In this document: positions 1 through 11,800 of the stretch, piece after piece
How the letters are laid out: each line of letters starts with the position of its first letter
Position numbering within the stretch: position 1 is the first letter of the stretch
Assembly: GCA_900128395.1 (NCBI GenBank)
Contig: LT649607.1
Span: forward strand, 1 to 18,351
DNA: 18,351 nucleotides
Reading direction: 5' to 3'
Source of the DNA: Stramenopiles sp. TOSAG23-2
Lineage: Eukaryota; Sar
Translations under genes and position numbers: made by a program
Notes under the pieces: model-generated
The model's database searches: none
What the model was told of the DNA's origin: nothing
What the model saw: the letters and a program-made list of their open reading frames with translations, nothing else

Positions 1-434
1 TGCTGTGTCAGTGCTAAGTTAAGGTAAAAATTCACTATATAATTACACTTTATTTCTCATTGTTTTAGCCCTTCAAAGTCGTTTGAAATGCTTCATGGAA
101 GTGTGTACGACACACATGTTTTACACAAAAAATTATGAAAAAATGATATCTGTGCGTTTAAACTTCATTAATATGTTCACTAAGTATGTATATTTGAAAT
201 ATGAACTAACATTAACTCACAACATACAACAATAATAGTGTTTTATATGGAATTATGTGGTACGACCATCAATTTTTTCGTCTGAGGGACACATTTGCCA
301 AAAAAAGTAAAGCATGGCAAATACGAAGACTTCCAGGAATACCACAACAATGCGATATATAATATGTATTTTTTTTCATACTTTTAAATAATAACACACC
401 ATGTTCTTTTTTTCGTCTCTCTCTCTATATATAT
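1..434. other. AT-rich left flank without a confident gene
   Basis: No recognisable gene. A weak plus-strand signal may be the last exon of a gene entering from the left. An intron-like stretch at 24-69 starts with GTAAAA and ends in a pyrimidine-rich tract plus TTTTAG. It is followed by about 55 open codons ending at the TAA at 233-235; the first ATG is at 95. The translation resembles no family I know. A small hairpin (GTGTGT/ACACAC with a 3-nt loop) lies near 102-116. The stretch ends in a CT and then TA microsatellite at about 415-440. Confidence 0.4.
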
Positions 435-706
435 ATATATAACAATCACTTTTGAACTACAAAACCTTGTGGATCATTTGATGAATTATTTTTATCTGGT
501 AACAACAATACTTTTAAATTATTTTTCAATAAATTATTCAGATATTTTCTACTGCATAATAATTCAACATATATATAACAATCACTTTTGAACTACAAAA
601 CCTTGTGGATCATTTGATGAATTCTTTTTATCTGGTAACAACAATACTTTTAAATTATTTTTCAATAAATTATTCAGATATTTTCTACTGCATAATAATT
701 CAACAC
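435..706. repeat. 136-bp tandem direct duplication of the NPRL2 3' end
   Basis: Positions 435-570 and 571-706 are two head-to-tail copies with a period of 136 bp. I see one internal substitution (A near 487, C near 623) plus small differences at the edges. The right copy holds the real last ~41 codons and TGA stop of NPRL2. The left copy, downstream of that stop, keeps the same frame and its own TGA at 446-448, with one Lys-to-Asn difference. Both copies begin in TA-repeat sequence, which suggests slippage or unequal exchange at the microsatellite. Confidence 0.93.
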
Positions 707-2015
707 ATATTTCATCAATACTACGAGTACCATCTGCTAAATTTTTTAATGCTTCAATTTTGATTTTATCGCTTTGGCTATTATTTTTATTAGAGCTAGT
801 ATTACTATTAATATTTATATTATTATTATTATTATCATTGTAACTTGAACCATATAAATTACCACCATAAATATTATTATTATTGTTGTTATAATTGTTA
901 TTATTATTATTTAAATTACTTGTATCATTAGATGGTAAATATATTGGATATTCATGTACTCTACGTATTAAACCATGAATTAGACCAAATGTTACAAATC
1001 TTCGATCATCAATATGTAATGAATTTGTATCATGTGTTAAACAAAAATCAGCTAAACGTGTTGATGGGTCCATGGAACAATATAAAGAAAAAACTTTGGA
1101 TATTAATGGCTTTGCCATTGATCGCTTTGTCACATATGCAACGCATTGACGTCCAAATTCTTGATTACTAGCTAATAAATTAACACGTCTACCAGTTGTA
1201 TATATATTACTATATTGAAAAATATCTACAAGCGATACGCAACCATAATATAATAATTGACGTACACAATGTTTTACTAAAGCAACTTCGACACCAGCAT
1301 CTAGACTAATACGTTTTACAAAACGAACACCATCCACATATGGTAAAATTTGTTGCAACGTTAAATCCCATTCAGATGTAATTGATGTTCCTAATTCACG
1401 GACACGAACAGGAACATCATGATCCCGTACGGATGATGGATCTGGCAAAATATGAAATAATTTTAAACTTAACATATTTGCGTTGTCTAATGGTAAAACA
1501 CACCTTGCTTGTAAATTTAATTGATTGCGTGTCTCTATTAATATTTTTTTCAACCTTGTCTTAGATGCCTCTTTGTACAGAAATTCACTCTCGATTTCCA
1601 TGGCATATACCGTAGATGCTAATTTTCGTACTAGTGGATACCATGGTCTTGCATCTGTTTCACGACGAAAAACGAAACAAAAATTAAAAGACAATTTATT
1701 TCTACCATATTTAGAATCTTCTATATACAATGGAAACCCGACAATTTTCTTTGCTCCAACACATACAGATACAATTTTATTACACAGAGGATTGGGACAA
1801 ATAACATAATCACTAGCTTGCTTTAAAAGTTCCGTCGCTTCATACTCTTCTGGTGCACAATATAATACCACAGGTCCTAATTCATTATCAAACTCTGCAT
1901 AAAAAACACACTCCAACGGTACAGCGTGGTGGGAAAGTTTTGGTGATAATTTTCCAGTTGATTTTTGATTTTTCCGACGAAGTTTAGATGTATTAGTATT
2001 AGAATTGTTAGACAT
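582..2015 (-). CDS. NPRL2: NPRL2, GATOR1 complex subunit
   Basis: NPRL2 pairs with NPRL3 and DEPDC5 in GATOR1, the GTPase-activating complex for RagA/Gtr1 that turns TORC1 off at the lysosome or vacuole when amino acids are short. The 477-residue product matches the family from about residue 35 (ECVFYAEFDNELGPVVLY), through the longin-type domain to about 160, and on to the helical and winged-helix part (DLTLQQILPYVDG, LLYYGCVSLVDIFQYSN, FGLIHGLIRRVHEYP). Arg105 in IEDSKYGRN lines up with Arg78 of human NPRL2, the arginine finger for GAP activity, so the protein looks catalytically competent. An Asn-rich insert (about 364-411) separates the body from the conserved end (GTRSIDEIC). The length exceeds human NPRL2 (380) because of this insert and a polar N-terminus. 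The ATG has A at -3. No intron is seen. It diverges from the VPS13 gene. Confidence 0.93.
   Translation of the reverse strand: MSNNSNTNTSKLRRKNQKSTGKLSPKLSHHAVPLECVFYAEFDNELGPVVLYCAPEEYEATELLKQASDYVICPNPLCNKIVSVCVGAKKIVGFPLYIEDSKYGRNKLSFNFCFVFRRETDARPWYPLVRKLASTVYAMEIESEFLYKEASKTRLKKILIETRNQLNLQARCVLPLDNANMLSLKLFHILPDPSSVRDHDVPVRVRELGTSITSEWDLTLQQILPYVDGVRFVKRISLDAGVEVALVKHCVRQLLYYGCVSLVDIFQYSNIYTTGRRVNLLASNQEFGRQCVAYVTKRSMAKPLISKVFSLYCSMDPSTRLADFCLTHDTNSLHIDDRRFVTFGLIHGLIRRVHEYPIYLPSNDTSNLNNNNNNYNNNNNNIYGGNLYGSSYNDNNNNNININSNTSSNKNNSQSDKIKIEALKNLADGTRSIDEICVELLCSRKYLNNLLKNNLKVLLLPDKKNSSNDPQGFVVQK
785..925 (-). repeat. Asn-codon (AAT) repeat inside NPRL2
   Basis: This AAT/ATT-rich low-complexity tract encodes asparagine runs broken by Tyr, Ile and Ser, at about residues 364-411 of NPRL2. 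It falls between the last conserved helix of the body and the conserved C-terminal segment, where human NPRL2 has only a short linker. It is probably a disordered loop that grew by replication slippage. Confidence 0.85.
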
Positions 2016-2832
2016 ATTTAAAATTTAGTAATATAATGATATATTGTCATATTGTCTATTTTATTAATCTTTCTATTGACACATGTATCTATGTCTGTTC
2101 CTATATTTTGTTTTTCTTCTTATACTTTTATTTCATTTATTCTGTATCAATTCAATCAATAATTATTACAGTAAATATATAATAATAAATAATAATTAAT
2201 ATTTAATAGTGGAAAACGGAGATTTGAACCTGATGATGGAATAGGAAGATCTATGGTGTCCAGAGGAAGTGTGTAGTGAGTCCTGTATATATATTAATGA
2301 TTGTAATGCTATTTTTGATACTAAATATTGTGGATTTTTATTTTTTACAGGCCAATATGCGGAATTGCAATAATAATTTATTTTATTATTAATTTAATAG
2401 CACGATAATAAATGTAAGATATATGGATACTGTAAGAAGTGTAATATTAATAAGTGGCTAATAAGATAATACATCTTAATCTTCTTCTACTGTATAATAA
2501 TAATAGATCTAAAAAATTATAAAAAAATAAAAAAAATAATAAATGCAATAATAAAATTCCTATTCCAGATTAAACATATTATAACCAAAAACATTACGAG
2601 TATTTTCTCACACATTATGTTTATTACATGGTCCGTTATTTGATTTAGAAACTGAGGTTAATGAAATGTTACAGAATAATTCACATATATTTTCTAATTT
2701 TGTAAAAAAAAAAGATCTTATAAATGATATTAAATGTTTCGTTGAAATGTTAGTCATAACAATTGCGCGTAAATATAATATTGAACGAAGTAGTACAGTT
2801 GAGGTAAATTAAAAAGTACTATTAAATCTAAG
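2016..2832. other. Divergent intergenic region between NPRL2 and VPS13
   Basis: This 817-bp spacer must hold the NPRL2 promoter and presumably the VPS13 promoter or first exon(s). I see no clear TATA box or motif that stands out from the AT background. It contains a possible two-exon coding remnant at about 2204-2373 and the perfect VPS9-gene copy at 2586-2802. Poly-A and AAT-rich sequence fills 2500-2560. A CAG preceded by pyrimidines at about 2561-2568 could be a splice acceptor just before the copied fragment. No first-exon sequence with the typical chorein start is recognisable. Confidence 0.6.
2586..2802 (+). pseudogene. Exact 217-bp copy of part of the VPS9 gene, opposite orientation
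   Basis: Every base of 2586-2802 equals the reverse complement of 13215-13431, including a 10-base A run, by direct comparison. It encodes about 72 residues from the helical part before the catalytic half of the VPS9 region (from TLRVFSHTLC to IERSSTV). A TAA lies about three codons upstream in that frame, and after the right edge the frame continues GAG GTA AAT TAA. Alone it is therefore a fragment. The right edge reads GAG|GTAAAT, which looks like a 5' splice site. Its zero divergence implies a very recent copy, ongoing gene conversion, or an assembly artefact. Confidence 0.93.
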
Positions 2833-5800
2833 TTGGAAGAATTTATTGTTACGGATAATTCGAATATCATTTTTGAGAAGACTAAGGAAAAAGACTTTTG
2901 CTATCTATTTGCAGTTAAAAGTATAGATGGAAATGATCTTGAAATTAGAAAAGATAATCCTCAAATAACAGAAGCGTTAAAACAATTTGGTGGCACTATT
3001 GCTATCAATAAAATATCAACTCGTGGAATTATAATTAAGTTACCTGCTATTAAATCTCTTCGTAGTAAACCTATATTTGTAAGAGTAGAAAAAGTCAATG
3101 TAAATATTACTCTGAATGATAGGGATAATATGGATGAAAGTGAAGCGGAGAAAGAGGCGCATATAATAGCTAAACGTAATCATTTAATTGCTTCAAACCA
3201 TATGAAAATGATGAATGAATTAAAAGATGCTACGCTAGATGGAAATGCAAAAAGTAGTGGTTACTTTCAAAAATTACTTGTCGATGTCTTGCAAAATATA
3301 GTGGTAGAAGTGACGGATATAAATATATGTGTTGCTGCCACATTGCCGAATGGAAAACGTTTTAAATTTGGTTTTGCTGTAAATAGACGTGGTAATAATA
3401 ATGATAAAAATACTCGTGGCAATGTTATACAAAACGGGATTACAATTCGTAACAAGGATTTGTCGAAAGATAATACCATACGTGAATTGATTGTGAAAAA
3501 TGTTTGTATATATTGTACAAAAGCTGATAAGAAAGATAGTAGAAGCGATAATAATAATGATAATGATAACATTAAACCAAAAGCAAGAATATTACAAGAT
3601 TTTGATGTTGCATTAACAGTTGTAAATAGAGGCAAGGAATTGACTTTAATCGTAAACATTGATACAGATTTGCGATTTATCTTGCTATCGAAGCAATATT
3701 TAAATTTGACATATGTTGCAACTTCATTATCGAATAGGTTGGATTATTTACAAACATTAGCAAATGGTAAAGTAGCAATTATTGAAGATGGAAATTCCAA
3801 TACAATGGAGAGCAATAATGATCAATCGAAGAACAAAAGCAAAAAAGAAAGAGAATATAAGAGATACATTGAATATTATAAAAGTATTCTTCTAAGCAAA
3901 AAGCAATTAGAAGATAAAACGATGCCATTGGATACAATGATTCCAAAAATAAGTGAATATGATACTCTGATTGAGAAAGATGCACTATGGGCAGTTAAAA
4001 ATATATATGGACGGCACAAATGGGCCATTGCTGATATACAAAGTGCACATGCATTTGCTCTACAAAGCGCCATTGATGAAGTTCGTAGAAAAAAGGAAGA
4101 AAAGAAGGCAAAATCACTTGGAAATTCCATAGCTAGCGGATTCAGTTTCATGAAGAATTCTTTCTTCGGTAGCCGAAATAAGAAGACTAATGATAAAAAG
4201 TCTCAACCTGAAACTAAATCTACGAAAGAATTTGATCAATTACAGAAAGACTTAGATGACTTGCAAGAGCAAGAAACTGCATTAGCAAATAAAGATAAAC
4301 ATGAAAGTATTTTAGAGAACAAAGATAATTTATTTGTTTTTTTCAAAATTGAAAAAAATTTAGAATTCATACTTGCAAGGAGTAAAAAGACAAAAGAGAA
4401 AAAGTTAAAGAAATTTCTAAAATTTTCTTTAATTGATGGTGTGGAATTAAATGCTAACAAAAATAACGAATATGTACGGGTAGCCCTTCGGGTTGGATTA
4501 ATAGAACTTCAAGATATCCGCGAGACAAGAATAAATATACTAGAAAACGGTCAAGGCAAAAGTAACCAAAAGGATGATACGTGGAATGTATTTAATGGGA
4601 AAGAATCCCTGACAAACCCATACTCAAGCACTTCAGCAAGAAAGGCATCTGAATTTACTTTTAGATTTCAAAAGCTAAACAAAACCTTGCAAAAAAGTAT
4701 ATATGCCCGCATTTTAGTGAAATCAAAATTAGTAGCAGATTTAGATTTAATTAAAGATGTAAAAAATACATTTGCAGCACCTGTTGGAACCCAAGGATTT
4801 CATGGTGCTCAACGCTTAGCACATGAGGTCAAAACTTTGGGCAACAAAGAAGCAAAATCAACAACACCGGAGGAAGTTCTTGATAATCTTCTCATAGATG
4901 TGGAGCTGTTATCACCCACAATTGTTGTCCCCAAAAATCTAAGTAAGTGGAGAAATGATGGCAAAGACAATTTGAATACAATTGTTTTTACATTAGGAAA
5001 ATTAAAAATTAAATCACAACAAAATACACCAGAAATTACATTACATTTGATCTCTGGCTCAAATGATGCTAATGTATTAGATATCATTGGTAATGAAAGT
5101 CTATCGAAGTTAAAGGTGATCGACAATTTTGAAGGTGACATTGAAATTGCATCGACGAATGATGATGGGACAAAGGTCAATTTGAAAACGAAAAGTGACG
5201 AGATAAAGGTTTTGCTTGATAATGACAAACTTATGGTAACTTTATCCATCTTGGATGGTTTGTTGCATAATCAAGGAACGCTTATTGAAAGTCAGGACAA
5301 TAAGAATATTGTGGAAGACAAAGGTGACGTTGTAAAAGCAAGAATAAAATCAAAGCCAGCGTTGCTGGGATCATCAATACGAAAGATAGTTGTAGGAGAA
5401 ACTGGGTATACATTATCAGTGAATGATATATTTGTGCCTGGAACATATACAAATGTAATTTTTCCTACCAATGTTGATGGATACGTTTTTGATTTAGATA
5501 ATGAAAAAGAAGTTTTCTTAGGAAATGTGAAAATTAAAGTAGATGAAAATAACACAACAGTGACAAATAATGTAGTAAATCTTGTCGCTATCAATGCAAA
5601 TGACGATCGTATAGCATGCAGTTTACATCTGTCAAGTAATAAAGAAGACAAGGATGACCTCGAAACTGTTAAGTACAATCAAAGCGTGACTGTTGACCTT
5701 GAAGTACCAAATTTGATATTAGAAATAAATGAGTATGAAGAAAAATCTGCCTTTGCTATTGAAGTTTCTAGCGAAGGCGAAAACACAAATAAAATTTCAT

Positions 5801-8800
5801 ATAGCGTCGCACCTAAAGAAGATGCAGAATTAAATTTGAATTTTAATAACATAGACATTGCAATTCGTGATCTTACATCAAAAGAATTAGCTTTATCAGC
5901 TGGTTTGAATGATGTGGGACTTAGACTGTTGCAAGGTCCGGCTAGTAAATTTATAAGGCGGGATAATAGCAAACTCTGCATCCTTCCAACACCAATACCA
6001 ACAATTTCTGAGTGTACCTTTAAAGCTAAAGTTGTACTCCATCTTGAAGTACCTTCGAAAGAGGGTAAACTGTTAGATACCATGAAATCTATGTACATCG
6101 AAAATCATTACAATGATAATGATGACGACCAGGAAGAAATAAAGGAAGGGGAAGATGATGATGATGTTCCTCCTAAGGAATTATTTAAAATGAAAGAAAT
6201 AGCCACAAAATATGAAAATGAAATGTTAAATGTTATAATTGGTATTGATGGTAAATTTGACACCGCTTTGAAGCAAGATGGCGACAAGCATAATAACTTT
6301 TTCCAGGATGTAAATGCAACTATATCCCTGGACGAGAAAGGTTTAAGTGTAAAATATTCGAGTATATTGCCAGAAATTTTTGTTGCTCCTTATTTGTGTT
6401 CAAAACTAGATATCAAAAAAGCATTTTGTGGTTCTTCTAGCAATCTTTTTGGTCCAGCTGAAAATTTGGATACCAAAACAAAATTTAGTCTTAGTGAAAC
6501 CAATAAAGAGTCTGAAGGCTTTGTATGTTACATTTGTGAAGAAGATAAAGCTGTTGTCCTAACTTGCCAACAGGAATTGTTGAGACGTATCTTGCCTCTT
6601 CAACAATTGGGAAGTAAAAATGAACGGTTGGTTGAACGCTCAAAAAAATCGTCTTCGCAGAAACAGGAGAAAGAAAATTTAGAACGTATAGGCGATGTAG
6701 AAATAGATGTTCTATCTAAGGATCCGTTCGTTTTATCATTGGAACTGGTGGAATTTAGATTGAAAGACGAAGATGCTATCAACTGTACAAATTTAGGAAT
6801 TTTTTATGCAGCCAATGTTAATTATCATATGCATTCGTCAAATGTTTTAGAAAACAAGTTGCCAATCCAGAACAAAGGTACTGTTATTCATGCTGATGTA
6901 TTGAAAATTGAAACAATTTTAGAAAATTCTTCATTTAATGTTGCCACTGATCTTGCATTTAAGAAATCTATTGAAATTAGATATCAAGAGGATGAAAATG
7001 CCGTTAAAACCTTTACAAAAACTGATATGACAGTCTTATCTCTTCCGAAACTTTACGTTACTCATAAGTATCTGGTAAATGAGCAAGAAGCGGAAGAACG
7101 TGTTTTGTTTCCATTTTCAATTATGATGGAGCTAGAAGATTCTGATACCAAGCAGCAAGTAGAATCGGGAAAATATAATGCGTTAGGGAAGCGAATTGTG
7201 AAAATGTATATTGATCCAATATATTTATCAATTAATGTCAATAGTATTCAAGAATATCTAGAAATGAACGACAAACTGAAAAAAATACAGCTCCTCACTT
7301 CAAGTAGCAAAAAAGAAGCGACAACGGCACCAGAAAGCGGGGATGATGTTAAACCTACTACGCCAACATTTATTAATATAGTTCAGTTAAAGGGTTTGTC
7401 CGTAGTACTTCAACAAGATGCGAGAGTTATTACATCGTTTAACTGTGATAATGCATTTACGACAGGCACGTTGAATATGGCGAAATCTACTAAAAATATG
7501 TTTGTTGAAACACATGTAACTGGAATTGAATTGAATGCTATCGTGTACAATGATGTAAATGGAAGACCAATTTTGCCCAGGCAATCTCCAATTATTGAAA
7601 ATTGGTCGTTTTCCCTTTTTGTAGAAAAATTCAATGACGTGAAGCGTATGTCGGGTTTTTCTAAAGGACTAAGAGCATCTTGTGTCAGTCCACAGATTTT
7701 AAATTTAAATGTTGATCCATCTGTTATTCACATGTTGAAAGAGTTGCAGTTTGTCCTAAAAAAAGCAATAGAGGATCATGTAAATGACAATGATGAAATT
7801 GCGATACATCAGATCGGATCGTTGCTGGAAGGCAATGATCCCATTGGAGAAGTGGAAGAGCCTTTGCTTGAGACTGAAGAAAAACAATTTGAAAAATTAT
7901 CACATCGTTTTGCATCAACCGACAAGCCTCAGATATATGGGGAAGAACATACTGGCGACGAAGACTTAACAAAGAGGGAACAACTCGTTTTAAGTTTAAA
8001 ATCAGGAACATTTGATAAGCTCGCTGATTTTGCTGGATCATTATATGAAGCTAGTAAAGAAGATATGGACTCGGTTGCAAATGTAAAAGAGAATATCCAG
8101 AATAAAATGGCCGAGCAAGGGGATAGAATCTTACCTTCGTACTCTGCTTTAGCAGATGGTACAGTTCGAGTGTATACAAGAAATTTAATAAACGATCCTA
8201 TACAGGTAAAGATAGAATTTACGTCAGAGAAGGGAAAACCCGTTGGAGGTGATGAAAAAATGTTACAACCGCGTAAAAGTGTATTTATCCATGATTATAC
8301 CCCAGATAAAGTTGAAGTGGCAGCATGGATAAATGACCAGCCATTGGACATTAACAATGCAGATCAGCGGATAGATAATGATCCAAAAATTGGACACCAG
8401 TATCATGTTTCGATTTCTAAGTATACAAACGATAAGATGGGCATCGAAATCATAATATCAGTTTACAGCGTTTGCCTTGTTATTAATAATATGGATTATT
8501 ACATTGATGTCATAGAAAAAGATAAAAACTTGCAAGGTGTGGATTCTGATGATTTTACGCATGTTCCAGATTTACCCGACAATGGTTATGAGGTGGAATT
8601 TGATGACGAAAATATTCCTCAAAATTTAAAATTCATGGATCATTCTAAATATGGAACTGGTGAAAACAAAAAAACGGGTGAAGTAATGGAGGTACAAGTG
8701 CGCTTATCTGGAATTAATGCTAATGAAGATAAAGATGATACAACAACCACGGGTTGGTCAGAGCCATTCTCTATCAACACTGTTGGTACGGAAGGTCAGT

Positions 8801-11800
8801 TAGATTTGAAAGTACCCGACAAAATGGAACAGAAAACGACGGAGGAGGAAGAGGAAAATGCTAGGATAGAATATAAGAATGTTGGAATTAATATCAGCTC
8901 AACAGAGTTTACAAAATTGTTGTCCATAGCGCCAAGATACCTTTTATTGGATAAGTCAAGCCACAGAGTTCATGTTCGTCAATCTAGGCTAACAGATGAG
9001 TCATGGTTGCCTGAAAATCAATTTTCGTGGGAACAACTTGATGATTGGCACTCTATTCAGGATGGCGAATTACATTTTAAAGAAGTGCATTTTAGCAAAT
9101 GGAAAGGGCATGTTTTAAGCTCTATTCAAATAAAAATTGAAGATGAAGCTTTTGAGAGTTGCTGGAGTAACGAGTTACATGTGCATGCTATTCGCCCACG
9201 GCGTATGCATTTTAGGATATGTGACAAAAGTGGTAATAAATGGGTGTATTTGACTATGATTATCCAGTTTTTAGGGGCTACGACATTTATTATAATAGAG
9301 GATGCAATAACAAATGCAGTGGAGGAAACAAAATTTGAGTCTAGTTTGACGGTTGAAAATAAAACAGGTGATAACATCTTTAAATTTCGACAATTTAACT
9401 ATGTCAAGCACGTTTTGTCAGGTGGCGAAAAAGTGAAGAAAGAAGTTCCTGATACCAAACAAGGAGGTTGGTTCAGTAAAAGTAGCGAGGCGAAGGACGA
9501 AGAGGAGGATTTCATAGCTGCTGATGATGGTTTTGGTTTAGTTGTTGGCGTTTGTCCAGGTTTAAACATGCCAAATTATACAGAAGAAAATGCACCTACA
9601 TGGGTTAATATTGACCCAAAATCGAAGAATTGGTTGTTTTATGACTACGACAATGGAAGCAACAATCAATTTGAAATTGCAGATGGTGATGGAAATGTAA
9701 TATTATCATCTTTAAATATAGTAAAGACTGGTACAACTAAATCTGAAGATGGGGGATATCTATTTGAAGTTTCCGCGCAGGGGTCAGATAGAGTAATTCG
9801 TATATCATCTAATGAAAAAGATAATAGGCATGAAGATAATGTTCATGAGTTCGATCAGGCGCAAGTGTTAACTATTAGTCTAACGGGCATTGGTGTGAGT
9901 TTATTGAATAATAACAATAAAATCTCATTTGTGGAGGAGGTTTGCTATATACACATCCAAGATGTCTTTGGAAAGTTTGCTTTGAATAATTTGAAAACAA
10001 TTACAAATATTTTGTATTGCTCTTCAATTCAAATTGATAACCAGACCAACGATGGAAATTCTGTAATTTTATCTCCAGCGATTCCAAGTAAACCAGATGA
10101 GGAATTTTTAGCTTTGCCTGGGGTTTATGATGAATTTTTATCTGTTGCTGTAGCTTATTTCTTGAAACATGTTGATCTATGGAAAATAAAACGAAGTGCA
10201 GATGAACATGTAGAAAATGATGTGACACTAAAGAAAGAGAGGGAAAAAAAAGAACAGTATGACTATCAATTGAAAAAGAGGTTGATAAAAGAATTTTGCT
10301 TATTTATATTATTAGAGGAACCATGGGCATCTGAGCCTAAATCGGTTAAAGATGCTTGGGATGTTTTTCGCAAAGAAATCAGTAAAGCTGAAAATATAGA
10401 TGATATACCGTTTATAATACCATATGAGGACATGATTATCAACCAAATCGATGTACATGTTGAAAGTACAACGTTATTTTTCTTTGCGTTTGAGAAAACA
10501 TCGTCCCAACACCATACAGTGAGGCATCTGGAATTGGATACGCCATATTTTGATTTAAAAATTCACGAGGAATTTGTTTTTTCTTTGTTATCTTCCGTAC
10601 AAGAATTATTTAAGTCTATAAAAGATTTCAATAGCAGTGAAGACTCCGATGCCGTTGCAAATCAGGAAAAGGAGGAAAAGGACAGTGATCCAAATTTGAA
10701 GCTACGTATTATCCAGGAACAGTATTTAACGATACAGTCATCGTTAACTGAAGCACAGCAGGATGATGATAATAATGCAGAGTATTTTTTTGAAAAAATT
10801 GACCTTCATCCGGTAGAAGTGAGGCTTAGCTACAATGGATCTGCGCCTGGGTCAGAGAAAAAGTTATCATTGTTGAATACAAAATCCAGAGGACTTGGCG
10901 CTATTAGCTCTTTGCCTTCAATTGACTCGCTTATTGTCATACTTGCAAGTTTACACCAGACGCATGCTGCATATACTTTGCAACAATTTAGTCGTTTAGT
11001 TGGAAAATTTTATACGGATCAAGCAATGGCACGTTTGTACAAAGTTGTATTTAAAATTTCTGTTCTAGATAGTCCTGTAAGAGCAGTGGCAGGACTCGGG
11101 AGTGGTGTTTCGCAACTACTACAAACACCGGGGCGAACGTTAAAAGCTCTTGCGAAGGGAGATGTAACTGCTGCAGCAAAGCAACTTGGTGGTGGTATTT
11201 GTGGTTTAGCCCGTGCCATTGTCGGTGGAGGTGCAAAAGTTGCAGGTGGGGCTGTTGGTGGTGTTGGATTTGTATTTAAAAAGGTAACTGGTGTATCAGC
11301 AGTTACAAAAACGTTGTTTTCTCCTGCGTCAAATCTATTTGATTATGCAAGTGGTAATTTAGAGGGTGTTTACGATAATTTAGTTGAGGATCGTTTGAAA
11401 TCAAATCGTAAGAACGTTCGTGTCCGTTTACCTCGTAAACCTGATTCAGTTTTGGTAAAATATTGTTATTTAGATGCTTTAACGTTGCATCTTACGCGCA
11501 CAATTGATAATTTTACTTTACGCAAAGGTGCTAAAGTTGGACGGCTTGTTCCAGCAGTAGAATGTGTTCAAAAAGGCAAATTTATTTGTAGTTGTTACGT
11601 GTTATATCAAAAAGTATATCAACATGATAAAACGAAGAAAATGTTTATTGAAAAAGAAAGTGAACAATTTGAAGAACTTTCTTTACTAATATTGTCTTCT
11701 TGGCATTTATTTTGTTTAGAGGCGAAGAATGATATAGTAAATAAGTCTAACTTGTTATGGGCAATACCATTCAGACGGATACTTGATATAAATGTTATGA

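Noticed and set aside
2200-2400. tRNA gene in the divergent spacer
   Set aside because: No cloverleaf with conserved A-box and B-box spacing could be found.
2833-2835. TTG as the VPS13 start codon
   Set aside because: Nuclear translation rarely starts at TTG. The codon is only where the open frame begins after an upstream stop, so I treat the 5' end as incomplete.
4809-6098. Long minus-strand open frames inside VPS13
   Set aside because: They are antisense shadows of the VPS13 coding frame with no family resemblance, and the plus-strand frame has clear VPS13 domains.
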